From Korobacter sp963758505 (GTDB lineage Bacteria > Acidobacteriota > Terriglobia > Terriglobales > Acidobacteriaceae), in the NCBI GenBank assembly GCA_963758505.1, contig CAVWVJ010000001.1, positions 992,001 to 1,056,000 of the forward strand: 64,000 bases of DNA, written 5' to 3'. Shown piece after piece: positions 50,719 to 58,070 of the stretch. The notes beneath the pieces are model-generated. The model saw only the letters and a program-made list of their open reading frames with translations. It made no database searches and was not told the origin of the DNA. Position 1 is the first letter of the stretch. Each line of letters opens with the position of its first letter. A program made the translations under genes and the position numbers.

Positions 50719-51701
50719 TACTGGAGTACCTCTTCGTACCAGCGGATCGTGCGGTTCAACCCTTCGTCCAGCGTGAACTGGGGATGCCACTGCAGCGCTT
50801 TGCGTGCACGTTCGGCGCTCAGGAATTGATGACGAATCTCGTTGCTCGCCTGGTTCTGGATCTCGGGTTGGAGCTTCGAATTCATCTTCTGCAGCACCGT
50901 GTTCACAAGATCGAGAACCGTGATCTGAATCTCGTTGGAGAAGTTAAACGCCGACCCCACCAGCTTCTGGTCCCGCGTGAGCCGTTCCGCCAGCAGCATG
51001 TAGGCGGCGGCTCCGTCTTCAATGTAGAAGTAGTCGCGTACATATTTGCCGTCGCTGCGAATAACCGGGCGCTCGCCCCGCAGTACCGAGCGAATGGTGC
51101 CGGGAACCACGCGGTTCCAGTTGAGATCGCCGCCACCATAAAAATTGCCGCAACGCGTAATCGCAACCGGAACACTGAAGGTCGTGGCATACGACTGCGC
51201 GATCATGTCGGCGCACGACTTGCTCACATCGTAGGGATGGCGTCCCTGCAGCGGCATCTCTTCCGTATAGGGAAGCACCGTCTGATCGCCATAAGCCTTG
51301 TCGGACGAGGCGAGCACGATCGCGCTCACCTTCGGCGATCGGCGGCAGGCCTCCAGCAGGTTCCACGTTCCTCGAATGTTGCTCTCGAAGGTCGAAACCG
51401 GGTTGCGGTTTGCAATGCCCACGATCGTCTGCGCCGCCAGGTGAAAAACGGTCTCGACCTCGTACTCGCCGAGAACGCGCTCCAGCAACGCCGGCTTGCT
51501 GAGATCGCCGCGCACCACGTTCACCCGCTCTGACATCCTGGTACGCTCGAATTCGGATTGCGGAACCGCATCGCGCACCAGGGCCGTGACGGCAGCGCCA
51601 TGGTCAAGCAGGTGGCGGATCAGCCAACCACCGAGCAATCCCGTCGCTCCGGTGACGAAAACCGGCCGGTCCCGCCAGAACTTGGGATCGTGGACGGTCA
51701 T
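50718..51701 (-). CDS. rfbG: CDP-glucose 4,6-dehydratase
   Basis: 327-residue SDR enzyme producing CDP-4-keto-6-deoxyglucose. RPVFVTGATGLLGGWLIRHL is the NAD site; VFHLAAQTIVGIANRNPVST, IVLASSDKAYGDQTVLPYTE, HPYDVSKSCADMIAQSY (YxxxK) and CGNFYGGGDLNWNRVVPGTI are the RfbG signatures, with DRAYG-type and AAQ motifs that separate it from RmlB. It ends at the rfbH start (TAGTG overlap) and its own ATG overlaps the rfbF stop (ATGA). Together rfbF, rfbG and rfbH form the standard CDP-3,6-dideoxyhexose entry pathway. Confidence 0.93.
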   Translation of the reverse strand: MTVHDPKFWRDRPVFVTGATGLLGGWLIRHLLDHGAAVTALVRDAVPQSEFERTRMSERVNVVRGDLSKPALLERVLGEYEVETVFHLAAQTIVGIANRNPVSTFESNIRGTWNLLEACRRSPKVSAIVLASSDKAYGDQTVLPYTEEMPLQGRHPYDVSKSCADMIAQSYATTFSVPVAITRCGNFYGGGDLNWNRVVPGTIRSVLRGERPVIRSDGKYVRDYFYIEDGAAAYMLLAERLTRDQKLVGSAFNFSNEIQITVLDLVNTVLQKMNSKLQPEIQNQASNEIRHQFLSAERARKALQWHPQFTLDEGLNRTIRWYEEVLQ

Positions 51702-52475
51702 GGCCACACCTTCCAGGGTGCCTGCCCCTTGGCCCATAGGTCGTTCAGGAACTCGTATTCGCGGTAGGTATCCATCGCGTAGAAGAAGCCATCGTGCTTG
51801 TAGGCCATCAGTTGGCCCTCGGCGGCCAGTCGCTCCATCGGCTCCCGCTCGAAGGTCGTGTCATCGCCGGAGATGTAATCGAATACCTTGCGATTGAGCA
51901 CAAAGAACCCTGCATTGGCGCGGCCATCGGTGCGCGGCTTTTCGATGAACTTCATCACCTTGCCTTCGCTCGACATGTCCACGATGCCGAAGCGCGAATT
52001 CGGCGTCACCGCCGTCACCGTCGCGAGTTTTCCGTGTGCCTTGTGAAAGGCTAGCAGCTTGTGAATATCGACGTCGCTCACGCCATCGCCGTACGTCATC
52101 ATGAATGTATCGTCGGGAATGTAGCGCTCGATGCGCTTCACCCGGCCACCGGTCATGGTGTTCAGGCCGGTGTCGGCCAGTGTCACCTGGAAATCCTGCT
52201 CCGCATGGTCGTTCTTGAACTCCAGCTTGGAGTGTCGCCCGAGGCAGATGGTGAAATCGTTATTCATCGCCTCGTAATTGAGGAAGTACTCCTTGATCGC
52301 CGAACCTTTGTAGCCTAGGCATAAGTACGAACTCGCGGAAACCGGCCGCCGCATAGCTTTTCATGATGTGCCACAGGATCGGCCTGCCGCCGATCTCCAC
52401 CATCGGCTTGGGGCGGAACTCCGTTTCCTCGCGCAACCGCGTGCCGAGTCCTCCGCAAAGCACGACCACCTTCAT
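51698..52475 (-). pseudogene. rfbF: Glucose-1-phosphate cytidylyltransferase with one frameshift near 52322
   Basis: Two frames make one protein of about 258 residues, the normal RfbF length. The first frame starts at the ATG at 52475 (AGGAG upstream): MKVVVLCGGLGTRLREETEF, PKPMVEIGGRPILWHIMKSY and AAAGFREFVL. The second continues CLGYKGSAIKEYFLNYEAMN, DTFMMTYGDGVSDVDIHKLL, GRANAGFFVLNRKVFDYISG and EFLNDLWAKGQAPWKVW. The switch falls between FREFVL and CLGYKG, at 52321-52324, where one extra base (GTACTT-A-TGCCTA) breaks the frame. Total length is 778, one more than a multiple of three. It makes CDP-glucose, feeding rfbG, so loss would block the whole pathway. Sequencing error is the simpler reading. 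Confidence 0.87.
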
Positions 52476-52530
52476 CCGCTCTCCTGTGCGGCAAGAATGA
52501 ACGCCAAAACGATTGCGTGAATCTTTATTT

Positions 52531-52547
52531 GATACCACCATGGTATC
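52531..52547. promoter_or_regulatory. Inverted repeat between rfbF and egtB (candidate operator)
   Basis: GATACC, ACCAT, GGTATC, with TTT before it and CAAA after it, making TTT-GATACC...GGTATC-C-AAA. It lies in the divergent 260-base region between the ten-gene polysaccharide operon and egtB. It has a regulator-site shape, but no regulator gene is adjacent. Confidence 0.35.
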
Positions 52548-52735
52548 CAAAGCGCAATAGAGACAGTGACTTAGAAGGGGTGCGAGTGCCGGGGAAGCTA
52601 ACGCCGCATGCCGTCCGCGAGGGTCGGAGACTGACAAAATTTTGAACCTCGGTCCAAGGCGCGGCCATCCCATACCGGGTTCGTAAGTTTTGAAATGACT
52701 GGCGGTAGAAATCTTGCATCAGACGTAGAGCAGTT

Positions 52736-54013
52736 ATGAGCGAACCGACCTCCGCAGTGCACTCAGAACTGAGCGCTGAATCGCTACAACGTCGATTCAG
52801 AGATGTTCGCGCGTTCAGCGAACGGCTGGTGGCACCCCTGGCGCCGGAAGATATGATGGTGCAGTCTATGCCGGACGCCAGCCCGGCAAAGTGGCACCTG
52901 GCCCATACCACATGGTTCTTCGAAACCTTCCTGCTTTCCGAATACCTGCCCGGCTATCGATGTTATGACCCCGAGTTCCGAAGCGTCTTCAACTCTTATT
53001 ATAAGGGCGTAGGAAAACACCCGGTTCGCGGGACACGAGGCACCTTTTCGCGCCCCACGCTCGACCGTGTGCTGGGATATCGGTCGCACGTGAACGATGC
53101 GATGGACCGGCTCATCGCCTCCGGCGTGCCGGAAACACACTCGCTCATTGTTCTCGGTCTCAACCATGAGCAGCAGCACCAGGAATTGATCCTCACCGAC
53201 ATCAAGCATGCGTTTTGGAGCCAGCCGCTGCAGCCGAGCTATACCGAGCAGCGTTGCGATCCAGGCAATCTGCCGGCGGGTACGTTGACGCGGTCGAACT
53301 TCGCCGGTGGGATCGTCGAGATCGGACATTCGGGTCCCGCATTTGCCTTCGACAACGAACTGCCGCGCCACGCCACTCTGCTGCAACCCTACCAGCTTGC
53401 GGACCGGCTGATCACCAATCGTGAGTTCCTCGAGTTCATGGAAGACGATGGTTACCGCCGTCCCGAATTGTGGCTCTCCGAGGGTTGGGACACGGTGAAT
53501 CAGCAGGGGTGGGACGCTCCGTTTTACTGGGAGCGCGACAACGATGGCTGGCAGGTCTTTACCCTCCAGGGAACCCGAGCGCTGGACCTCGAGGAACCAG
53601 TCTGCCATGTCAGTTACTTCGAGGCCGACGCCTTCGCGCGCTGGGCCGGCGCTCGCTTGCCGCTCGAAGGCGAGTGGGAGCATGCTGCCGAATCATGTGT
53701 CGTGGAAGGGAACTTCGCCGACTCCGGGCTGTTCCATCCTTGCCGCCCGCAGGAATTCGATGGCGGTTTGCATGGAATGTTTGGCGACGTGTGGGAGTGG
53801 ACCGGCAGCGCCTATCTGGGCTATCCCGGTTTTCGTCCGGCGGTTGGCGCAGTCGGGGAATATAACGGCAAGTTCATGTGTAACCAGTTCGTACTGCGCG
53901 GCGGCTCCTGCGCCACGCCCCAGTCTCACATAAGAGCGAGCTATCGCAATTTCTTCCCGCCACACGCTCGGTGGCAATTCACGGGGATCAGGTTAGCGTC
54001 CGATGCACGTTAA
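52736..54013 (+). CDS. egtB: Ergothioneine biosynthesis protein EgtB (sulfoxide synthase)
   Basis: 425-residue non-haem iron enzyme that joins N-trimethylhistidine (hercynine) to cysteine or gamma-glutamylcysteine by oxidative C-S bond formation. The N-terminal DinB-like domain supplies the iron ligands, predicted as His57 (KWHLAHTTWFFE), His144 and His148 (GLNHEQQHQELILTDIKHAF). The C-terminal FGE-sulfatase domain (about 190-425) has GGIVEIGHSGPAFAFDNELP, RLPLEGEWEHAA, GMFGDVWEWTGSAYLGYPGF and FVLRGGSCATPQSHIRASYR. The ATG at 52736 lies in a region with weak Shine-Dalgarno. It overlaps egtD by 11 bases; the pair is enough for hercynine to sulfoxide. EgtE is not seen. Confidence 0.95.
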   Translation: MSEPTSAVHSELSAESLQRRFRDVRAFSERLVAPLAPEDMMVQSMPDASPAKWHLAHTTWFFETFLLSEYLPGYRCYDPEFRSVFNSYYKGVGKHPVRGTRGTFSRPTLDRVLGYRSHVNDAMDRLIASGVPETHSLIVLGLNHEQQHQELILTDIKHAFWSQPLQPSYTEQRCDPGNLPAGTLTRSNFAGGIVEIGHSGPAFAFDNELPRHATLLQPYQLADRLITNREFLEFMEDDGYRRPELWLSEGWDTVNQQGWDAPFYWERDNDGWQVFTLQGTRALDLEEPVCHVSYFEADAFARWAGARLPLEGEWEHAAESCVVEGNFADSGLFHPCRPQEFDGGLHGMFGDVWEWTGSAYLGYPGFRPAVGAVGEYNGKFMCNQFVLRGGSCATPQSHIRASYRNFFPPHARWQFTGIRLASDAR

Positions 54014-54977
54014 GCTTCAGCAAGCCAGGCTCTCGCCCATTGCGGACGATGTGTTCGAAGGGCTCACCAGAATTCCGAAGACGCTTTCGCCGAAGTTGTT
54101 CTACGACGCGGCGGGCTCGGAACTCTTCGAGCGCATTACGGAGCTGCCGGAATATTATCCGACGGCCATCGAGCGCGAGATCTTCCGGCAGTATGCCGCC
54201 GAGATCGTGCAGCAGGCGAACGGAGCCACCGCCGTCGTGGAACTTGGCGCGGGCAGCGGCGCCAAGACCGTCCTCGTGCTCGACGCGGTCTTAAAGACGC
54301 AGCCCAACGTAAAGACGCAACCTAAGGTGACCTTCTATCCGGTGGATGTTTCGGCGGCCGCGCTGGAGTTTTGCAGCGAACGCATGCGCGACCTGTTGCC
54401 GAGTATCCACGTGGTTCCCAAAGTGCTCGATTTCACCCACGCGATGCCGCAGTTCCGCCAGATCGAAGGGCGCAAGCTATTCCTCTTCATCGGGTCGAGC
54501 ATCGGCAACTTTGAGCCCTTTGAGGCCGGGTTGTTCCTCAAGCAGGTGCACTCGTCCATGAACTCGGGCGACGCGCTGCTGCTGGGAACGGACATGCGAA
54601 AGTCGCCCGACGTGCTGGTTCCGGCCTACGACGATGCGCAGGGTGTGACCGCCGCCTTCAACAAGAACCTGCTGACCCGCATCAACCGCGAGCTGGCGGG
54701 CAACTTCGACCTCGACAGCTTCCGCCACAGGATCGTCTGGAACGACCAGCTCTCGCGTATCGAGATGCACCTCGAGAGCCTGCGCGAGCAGGCGGTGCGC
54801 ATCGAGGGGCTGGATATGGTTCTCAGGTTTCGAAAGCATGAAACCATTCATACGGAGAACAGTTACAAGTTCACCATGCCGATGATCGAAGCGATCGCTG
54901 AGAACGGGGGTTTGACCATCGAGCGCACTTGGAGCGACCCCAAGCAGTGGTTCACCGTCCACCTGCTGCGCGCCTAA
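54003..54977 (+). CDS. egtD: L-histidine N-alpha-methyltransferase EgtD
   Basis: 324-residue SAM-dependent enzyme that trimethylates histidine to hercynine, the first step of ergothioneine synthesis. Signatures: KTLSPKLFYDAAGSELFERI (N-terminal histidine-site helix), VVELGAGSGAKTVLVLDAVL (SAM motif I), YPVDVSAAALEF, RKLFLFIGSSIGNFEP and HTENSYKFTMPMIEAIAENG near the C terminus. The ATG at 54003 lies 11 bases inside egtB, so the two are translationally coupled and made in equal amounts. Expected in the cytoplasm. Confidence 0.95.
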   Translation: MHVKLQQARLSPIADDVFEGLTRIPKTLSPKLFYDAAGSELFERITELPEYYPTAIEREIFRQYAAEIVQQANGATAVVELGAGSGAKTVLVLDAVLKTQPNVKTQPKVTFYPVDVSAAALEFCSERMRDLLPSIHVVPKVLDFTHAMPQFRQIEGRKLFLFIGSSIGNFEPFEAGLFLKQVHSSMNSGDALLLGTDMRKSPDVLVPAYDDAQGVTAAFNKNLLTRINRELAGNFDLDSFRHRIVWNDQLSRIEMHLESLREQAVRIEGLDMVLRFRKHETIHTENSYKFTMPMIEAIAENGGLTIERTWSDPKQWFTVHLLRA

Positions 54978-54992
54978 GCTGCACCCGGTTCC

Positions 54993-55484
54993 TCAACCCG
55001 GAAGTTTTTTTAGCCCGATCAGTGCTCCCCGTCGCCCTGCTTCGAGCGCCACCCCGTACACCACGTGGGTCAGCCACTCGTAGATCTCCGAAACGGTGCG
55101 GCTGTCGTTTACCTTCGGCTTCAGGTCCTCCGGCGCGAAAGCATCGCCGATCGCGAAGAACACCGTCCCGAAGCCGGCGCCAAATCCTTTCGTGACGAAC
55201 TCCGATTTCTCAGCAAGCACCGCGTACAGCGCGCCGGCGGTGGTGCCAAAGCCGTAGTGGAGCACCCACCCGGCGGCTTCCAGCTGTCTTCGCGACAGGC
55301 GCGCGCCGGTCGCTTTGGCGGCGCGGCGTGCGATCTCACGCATGATGTCCACATCGGTTTGCAGCTTTCCTGCGGCGGGTGCGACCTTGAGCCACGCGTT
55401 TTGAAATTCATTCATCGCCCACGCGGCGAAAATTCCCGCCGCTGCGCCCGTCAGCAGATGCGTCGCGGTGCCTTCCTTGTTCAT
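54993..55484 (-). CDS. DUF1440-like membrane protein
   Basis: 163-residue protein with about three hydrophobic segments (LLTGAAAGIFAAWAMNEF near 11-28, WVLHYGFGTTAGALYAVLAE near 72-91 and FGAGFGTVFFAIGDAFAP near 100-117). The layout and the conserved 'H-Y-x-F-G-x-x-x-G-x-x-Y' and late 'V-x-E-x-Y-E-W-L-T-H-V-V-Y-G' match DUF1440 (YagU-like) inner-membrane proteins of unknown function. The ATG at 55484 follows AAGGAG by six bases. It converges with egtD, 15 bases apart. Confidence 0.75.
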   Translation of the reverse strand: MNKEGTATHLLTGAAAGIFAAWAMNEFQNAWLKVAPAAGKLQTDVDIMREIARRAAKATGARLSRRQLEAAGWVLHYGFGTTAGALYAVLAEKSEFVTKGFGAGFGTVFFAIGDAFAPEDLKPKVNDSRTVSEIYEWLTHVVYGVALEAGRRGALIGLKKLPG

Positions 55485-55815
55485 ACGATTCTCCTTGGGG
55501 ATGGATGCCGAAGGACGCGAGGCTGCCGCCTCGCTGGGAAGGCCTGCCGCCCCTAAAGTTTCCCGGGGCTAGTCGCCCCAGGCTTCTAAGTCCCTTCGCG
55601 CTCTCGTTTTGGCCGGATGTTGTTTCGCATTCCGGAAAACCGAGTCTGCGAGTCGCCGCGCGGCATGACCTTGATGAGTTTGAAAGTGAAATCTGCAAGT
55701 GGGTGGTAGAGCGAAAGAAATAAAACGCAGTCGGTTGCCGGACTGCGATCTTTCTGTTGGTTCGCGATGTGCGCGGGGCTGGTTCTCGGGCTGGCGTTCG
55801 GTGAAAAGTTGCGAT
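55485..55815. other. Intergenic region with GC-rich hairpins, no convincing gene
   Basis: 331 bases between two minus-strand genes. Two stem-loops are visible: GCGAGGC-TGCC-GCCTCGC at 55517-55534 and GGGGC-TAGTC-GCCCC at 55565-55579, inside a GC-rich block (about 55505-55620). The short ORFs here show no family features. The block may be a REP-like element unlike the other repeats in the window. Confidence 0.4.
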
Positions 55816-56178
55816 CTAATGCGGAAACCGAACCAGGAGCCACATCGCGCTGGCCATCATGAACAACAGCGCCAGGCTGCAAGCGATGGAGACGATGGAC
55901 ACAAGGCCTCGGAGGGCATGACCCTTTTCGAAGGTTCTTGTCAGCAGCCAGATGGCGCCGATCTGGGAGACGAGAAACGCGAGGAGACCGAGGGTCGTGA
56001 ACGCCTCCGTGAATCCGCCGGCAACGGCGCCTAAGCCAGTGGCCTTTTGCCTGGAGACACTGCGGAAGACGCTGATAAAAATGGGGACGGTAAACAGGAT
56101 AAATGGAATCCAGGCGAGGGTAACGCCCTGCAAGAATCGCGTCCTGGTCGCGTCGCCGTTGTGCAAGGGCTCACCCAA
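55816..56178 (-). CDS. Small membrane protein of unknown function
   Basis: 120-residue protein with three predicted helices: LAWIPFILFTVPIFISVFRS (about 21-40), FTTLGLLAFLVSQIGAIWLL (about 60-79) and VSIVSIACSLALLFMMASAM (about 92-111). The connecting loop has a basic patch (FRSVSRQK). It resembles many short Acidobacteriota membrane proteins without assigned function. The start ATG at 56178 has no strong Shine-Dalgarno. It stands alone between a GC-rich spacer and the receiver-like gene. Confidence 0.6.
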   Translation of the reverse strand: MGEPLHNGDATRTRFLQGVTLAWIPFILFTVPIFISVFRSVSRQKATGLGAVAGGFTEAFTTLGLLAFLVSQIGAIWLLTRTFEKGHALRGLVSIVSIACSLALLFMMASAMWLLVRFPH

Positions 56179-56308
56179 AGAAGCAGGATTTTGCGGGTGA
56201 TCCTACTCCGGTGGATCGCCTTCACGCAACCGACGCCTGCATTTCCTAACCGACGCAAGGGAATCAGCGCGCGACAGTCGGGAGCGGCTCTAAAACACTT
56301 TGCAAGAA

Positions 56309-56704
56309 TTAATCGCCGCGACGGGCAATTGGTCCGGATGACGAAGGACGATGGGAGGGAGTACGGGTGGCGATCAATTCGTTGAGCTTCGCGAGCAGCG
56401 TTTGCGGTTCGGCGGGGATGGATTCCGGGAGCGGCGACTCGCCGTCGCAGACGATTTCGCGCACCTGGAGGATGGGCGTGCCGGGACTACGAAGGCGCAT
56501 CCGCTGGCAGAGAAGCTGCCTGTCGGCTTCGCTGATGGAATGGCAAAGAATCACCAGGTCGAAATCTCCCGCCCGGAACTCGATGAGCGCCTTGCGGGGC
56601 GAGGAACTGGAGACGACGGTGTAGCCACTTTTTCGCAGAATGGTGTTACGCAGTTCGAGGAGGGTTTCGTCGGTCCCAACCGAGAGAAGCAGGATTTGCG
56701 GCAT
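56309..56704 (-). CDS. Degenerate receiver-domain protein (phosphoacceptor Asp replaced)
   Basis: 131-residue protein shaped like a CheY receiver domain: MPQILLLSVGTDETLLELRN (beta1-alpha1), SGYTVVSSSSPRKALIEFRA, then GDFDLVILCHSISEADRQLL where the phosphoacceptor would be in 'DLVILD'. The residue at that place is Cys54. The acidic pair near the N terminus is replaced by VGTD. A later LRSPGTPILQV fits beta4. It should therefore not be phosphorylated normally. It is a single-domain protein with a Ser/Pro-rich tail and no partner kinase adjacent. Confidence 0.7.
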   Translation of the reverse strand: MPQILLLSVGTDETLLELRNTILRKSGYTVVSSSSPRKALIEFRAGDFDLVILCHSISEADRQLLCQRMRLRSPGTPILQVREIVCDGESPLPESIPAEPQTLLAKLNELIATRTPSHRPSSSGPIARRGD

Positions 56705-56820
56705 GAGAATAGGCGTGGCTTTAAGAAAACTGTACTCCTTTAAAGCTGGCCGGATTGTCTGGTACCGGACAGTTCTTCTCCCCGGAACCGCCTAGGATCT
56801 ACTCACATCTCCACACGCAC

Positions 56821-56866
56821 CTCCTTCGGCTGCGAACGCTGCGCGTTCTTCGCTCAGGATGACAAG
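56821..56866. repeat. Dispersed intergenic repeat, family 2 copy D
   Basis: CTCCTTCGGCTGCG, then GAACGCTGCGCGTTC (a 6-bp palindrome with TGC centre), TTCGCTCAGGATGACAAGCG. It is close to 62991-63047 (GTCCTTCGACTGCG..., CGCTGCGCGG, CTCAGGATGACAA) and to 61288-61315. Its right part overlaps the last codons of the UXS gene, which ends at 56854. Confidence 0.6.
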
Positions 56867-57795
56867 CGGGCCAGGCTTTCACGGAAGTATGGTAATGAGA
56901 GGCGCAAGCCTGCTTCTAAATCGATGGCCGGCTCCCAGGCCAACAGGCGACGTGCCTTGGTGATATCCGGCTTGCGTTGTTTGGGATCGTCTTCCGGCAG
57001 CGGCAGAAACGTGATCCTCGACTTCGAGCCGGTCACCTTGAGAACTAACTGGGCGCACTCGAGGATGGAGAACTCACCCGGGTTGCCGATGTTGGTCGGC
57101 AGGTGCTCATCGCTCCACGCCAGCTTCAAGATTCCGGCTATCTCATCGCTCACGTAACAGAAGCTGCGTGTCTGGCTGCCATCGCCGTAGATGGTGAGGT
57201 CTTCGCCGCGCAACGCCTGCTTCATGAGGTTCGAAATGATGCGCCCGTCGTTGAGCTGGAGCCGCGGGCCGTAGGTATTGAAGATGCGGACGATGCGGGT
57301 ATCCACCTTTTTATAGCGGTGGTAGGCCATGGTGAGGGCTTCAGCGAAGCGCTTCGATTCGTCGTATACCGAGCGGGGACCGACCGGGTTGACGTTGCCC
57401 CAATAGGTTTCCGGCTGCGGATGGACGTGCGGATCTCCATAGCACTCCGAGGTGGAGGCGAGGAAGAATTTGGCGCCGTGTTTATGCGCCAGTTCGAGAC
57501 AATGGAAGACGCCTTTGGAGCCGACCGCGAGGGTTTCGATGCCGTGCTTCATGTAATCGACCGGACTCGCCGGCGAGGCGAAGTCGAAGATGTAGTCCAT
57601 TGCTCCGGGATCGAAGGGCTGGCAGATATCCTGCTGGATGAATTCGAAGCGGGGCTCGTTGCGCAAATGCGCGAGGTTGGCCAGGGAACCGGTTAAGAGG
57701 TTGTCGACACCTACCACGCTGTGGCCGGCAGCAAGCAGGGCATCGCAAAGGTGCGAACCCAGAAATCCGGCGGCGCCCGTCACCGAGATGCGCAT
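56854..57795 (-). CDS. UDP-glucuronate decarboxylase (UDP-xylose synthase) family epimerase
   Basis: 313-residue SDR enzyme. MRISVTGAAGFLGSHLCDAL is the NAD site. FDFASPASPVDYMKHGIETL, FLASTSECYGDPHVHPQPET and WGNVNPVGPRSVYDESKRFA (YxxxK) are hallmark UXS motifs; GDGSQTRSFCYVSDEIAGIL and TNIGNPGEFSILECAQLVLK follow. It makes UDP-xylose from UDP-glucuronate. The start ATG at 57795 is normal. The last residues (LARLSS) are encoded by the dispersed repeat, whose reverse strand supplies TTG-TCA-TCC-TGA. It is divergent from the nucleotide-sugar dehydrogenase. Confidence 0.9.
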   Translation of the reverse strand: MRISVTGAAGFLGSHLCDALLAAGHSVVGVDNLLTGSLANLAHLRNEPRFEFIQQDICQPFDPGAMDYIFDFASPASPVDYMKHGIETLAVGSKGVFHCLELAHKHGAKFFLASTSECYGDPHVHPQPETYWGNVNPVGPRSVYDESKRFAEALTMAYHRYKKVDTRIVRIFNTYGPRLQLNDGRIISNLMKQALRGEDLTIYGDGSQTRSFCYVSDEIAGILKLAWSDEHLPTNIGNPGEFSILECAQLVLKVTGSKSRITFLPLPEDDPKQRKPDITKARRLLAWEPAIDLEAGLRLSLPYFRESLARLSS

Positions 57796-58070
57796 GCAGA
57801 AGACTCCATCCTAACGGTTGGCATTCGCTTTCATGGTACCGAAGAAGCGGCCACGATTGCTTCGAGAATGCGAAGGTGCCTTGGGAACTGACTTTGGGAT
57901 GTTACTTTTGGCACTTCGGGGGGTTCGCGAGATTCGATAGAATGCAGTGGTCTATCCGCCTCGAGAACGTTCGCACACGACTGTCATAACCCTGGGCCAC
58001 GGCCGAGCCCTGCAGAATTTCGGGGTTCCGGCCGGTTTCGAGCGGAAGGAATTTTACGGGAGATCAATGC

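Noticed and set aside
55505..55723. 72-codon plus-strand ORF in the GC-rich spacer
   Set aside because: It crosses two stem-loops, has no ribosome binding site and resembles no family.
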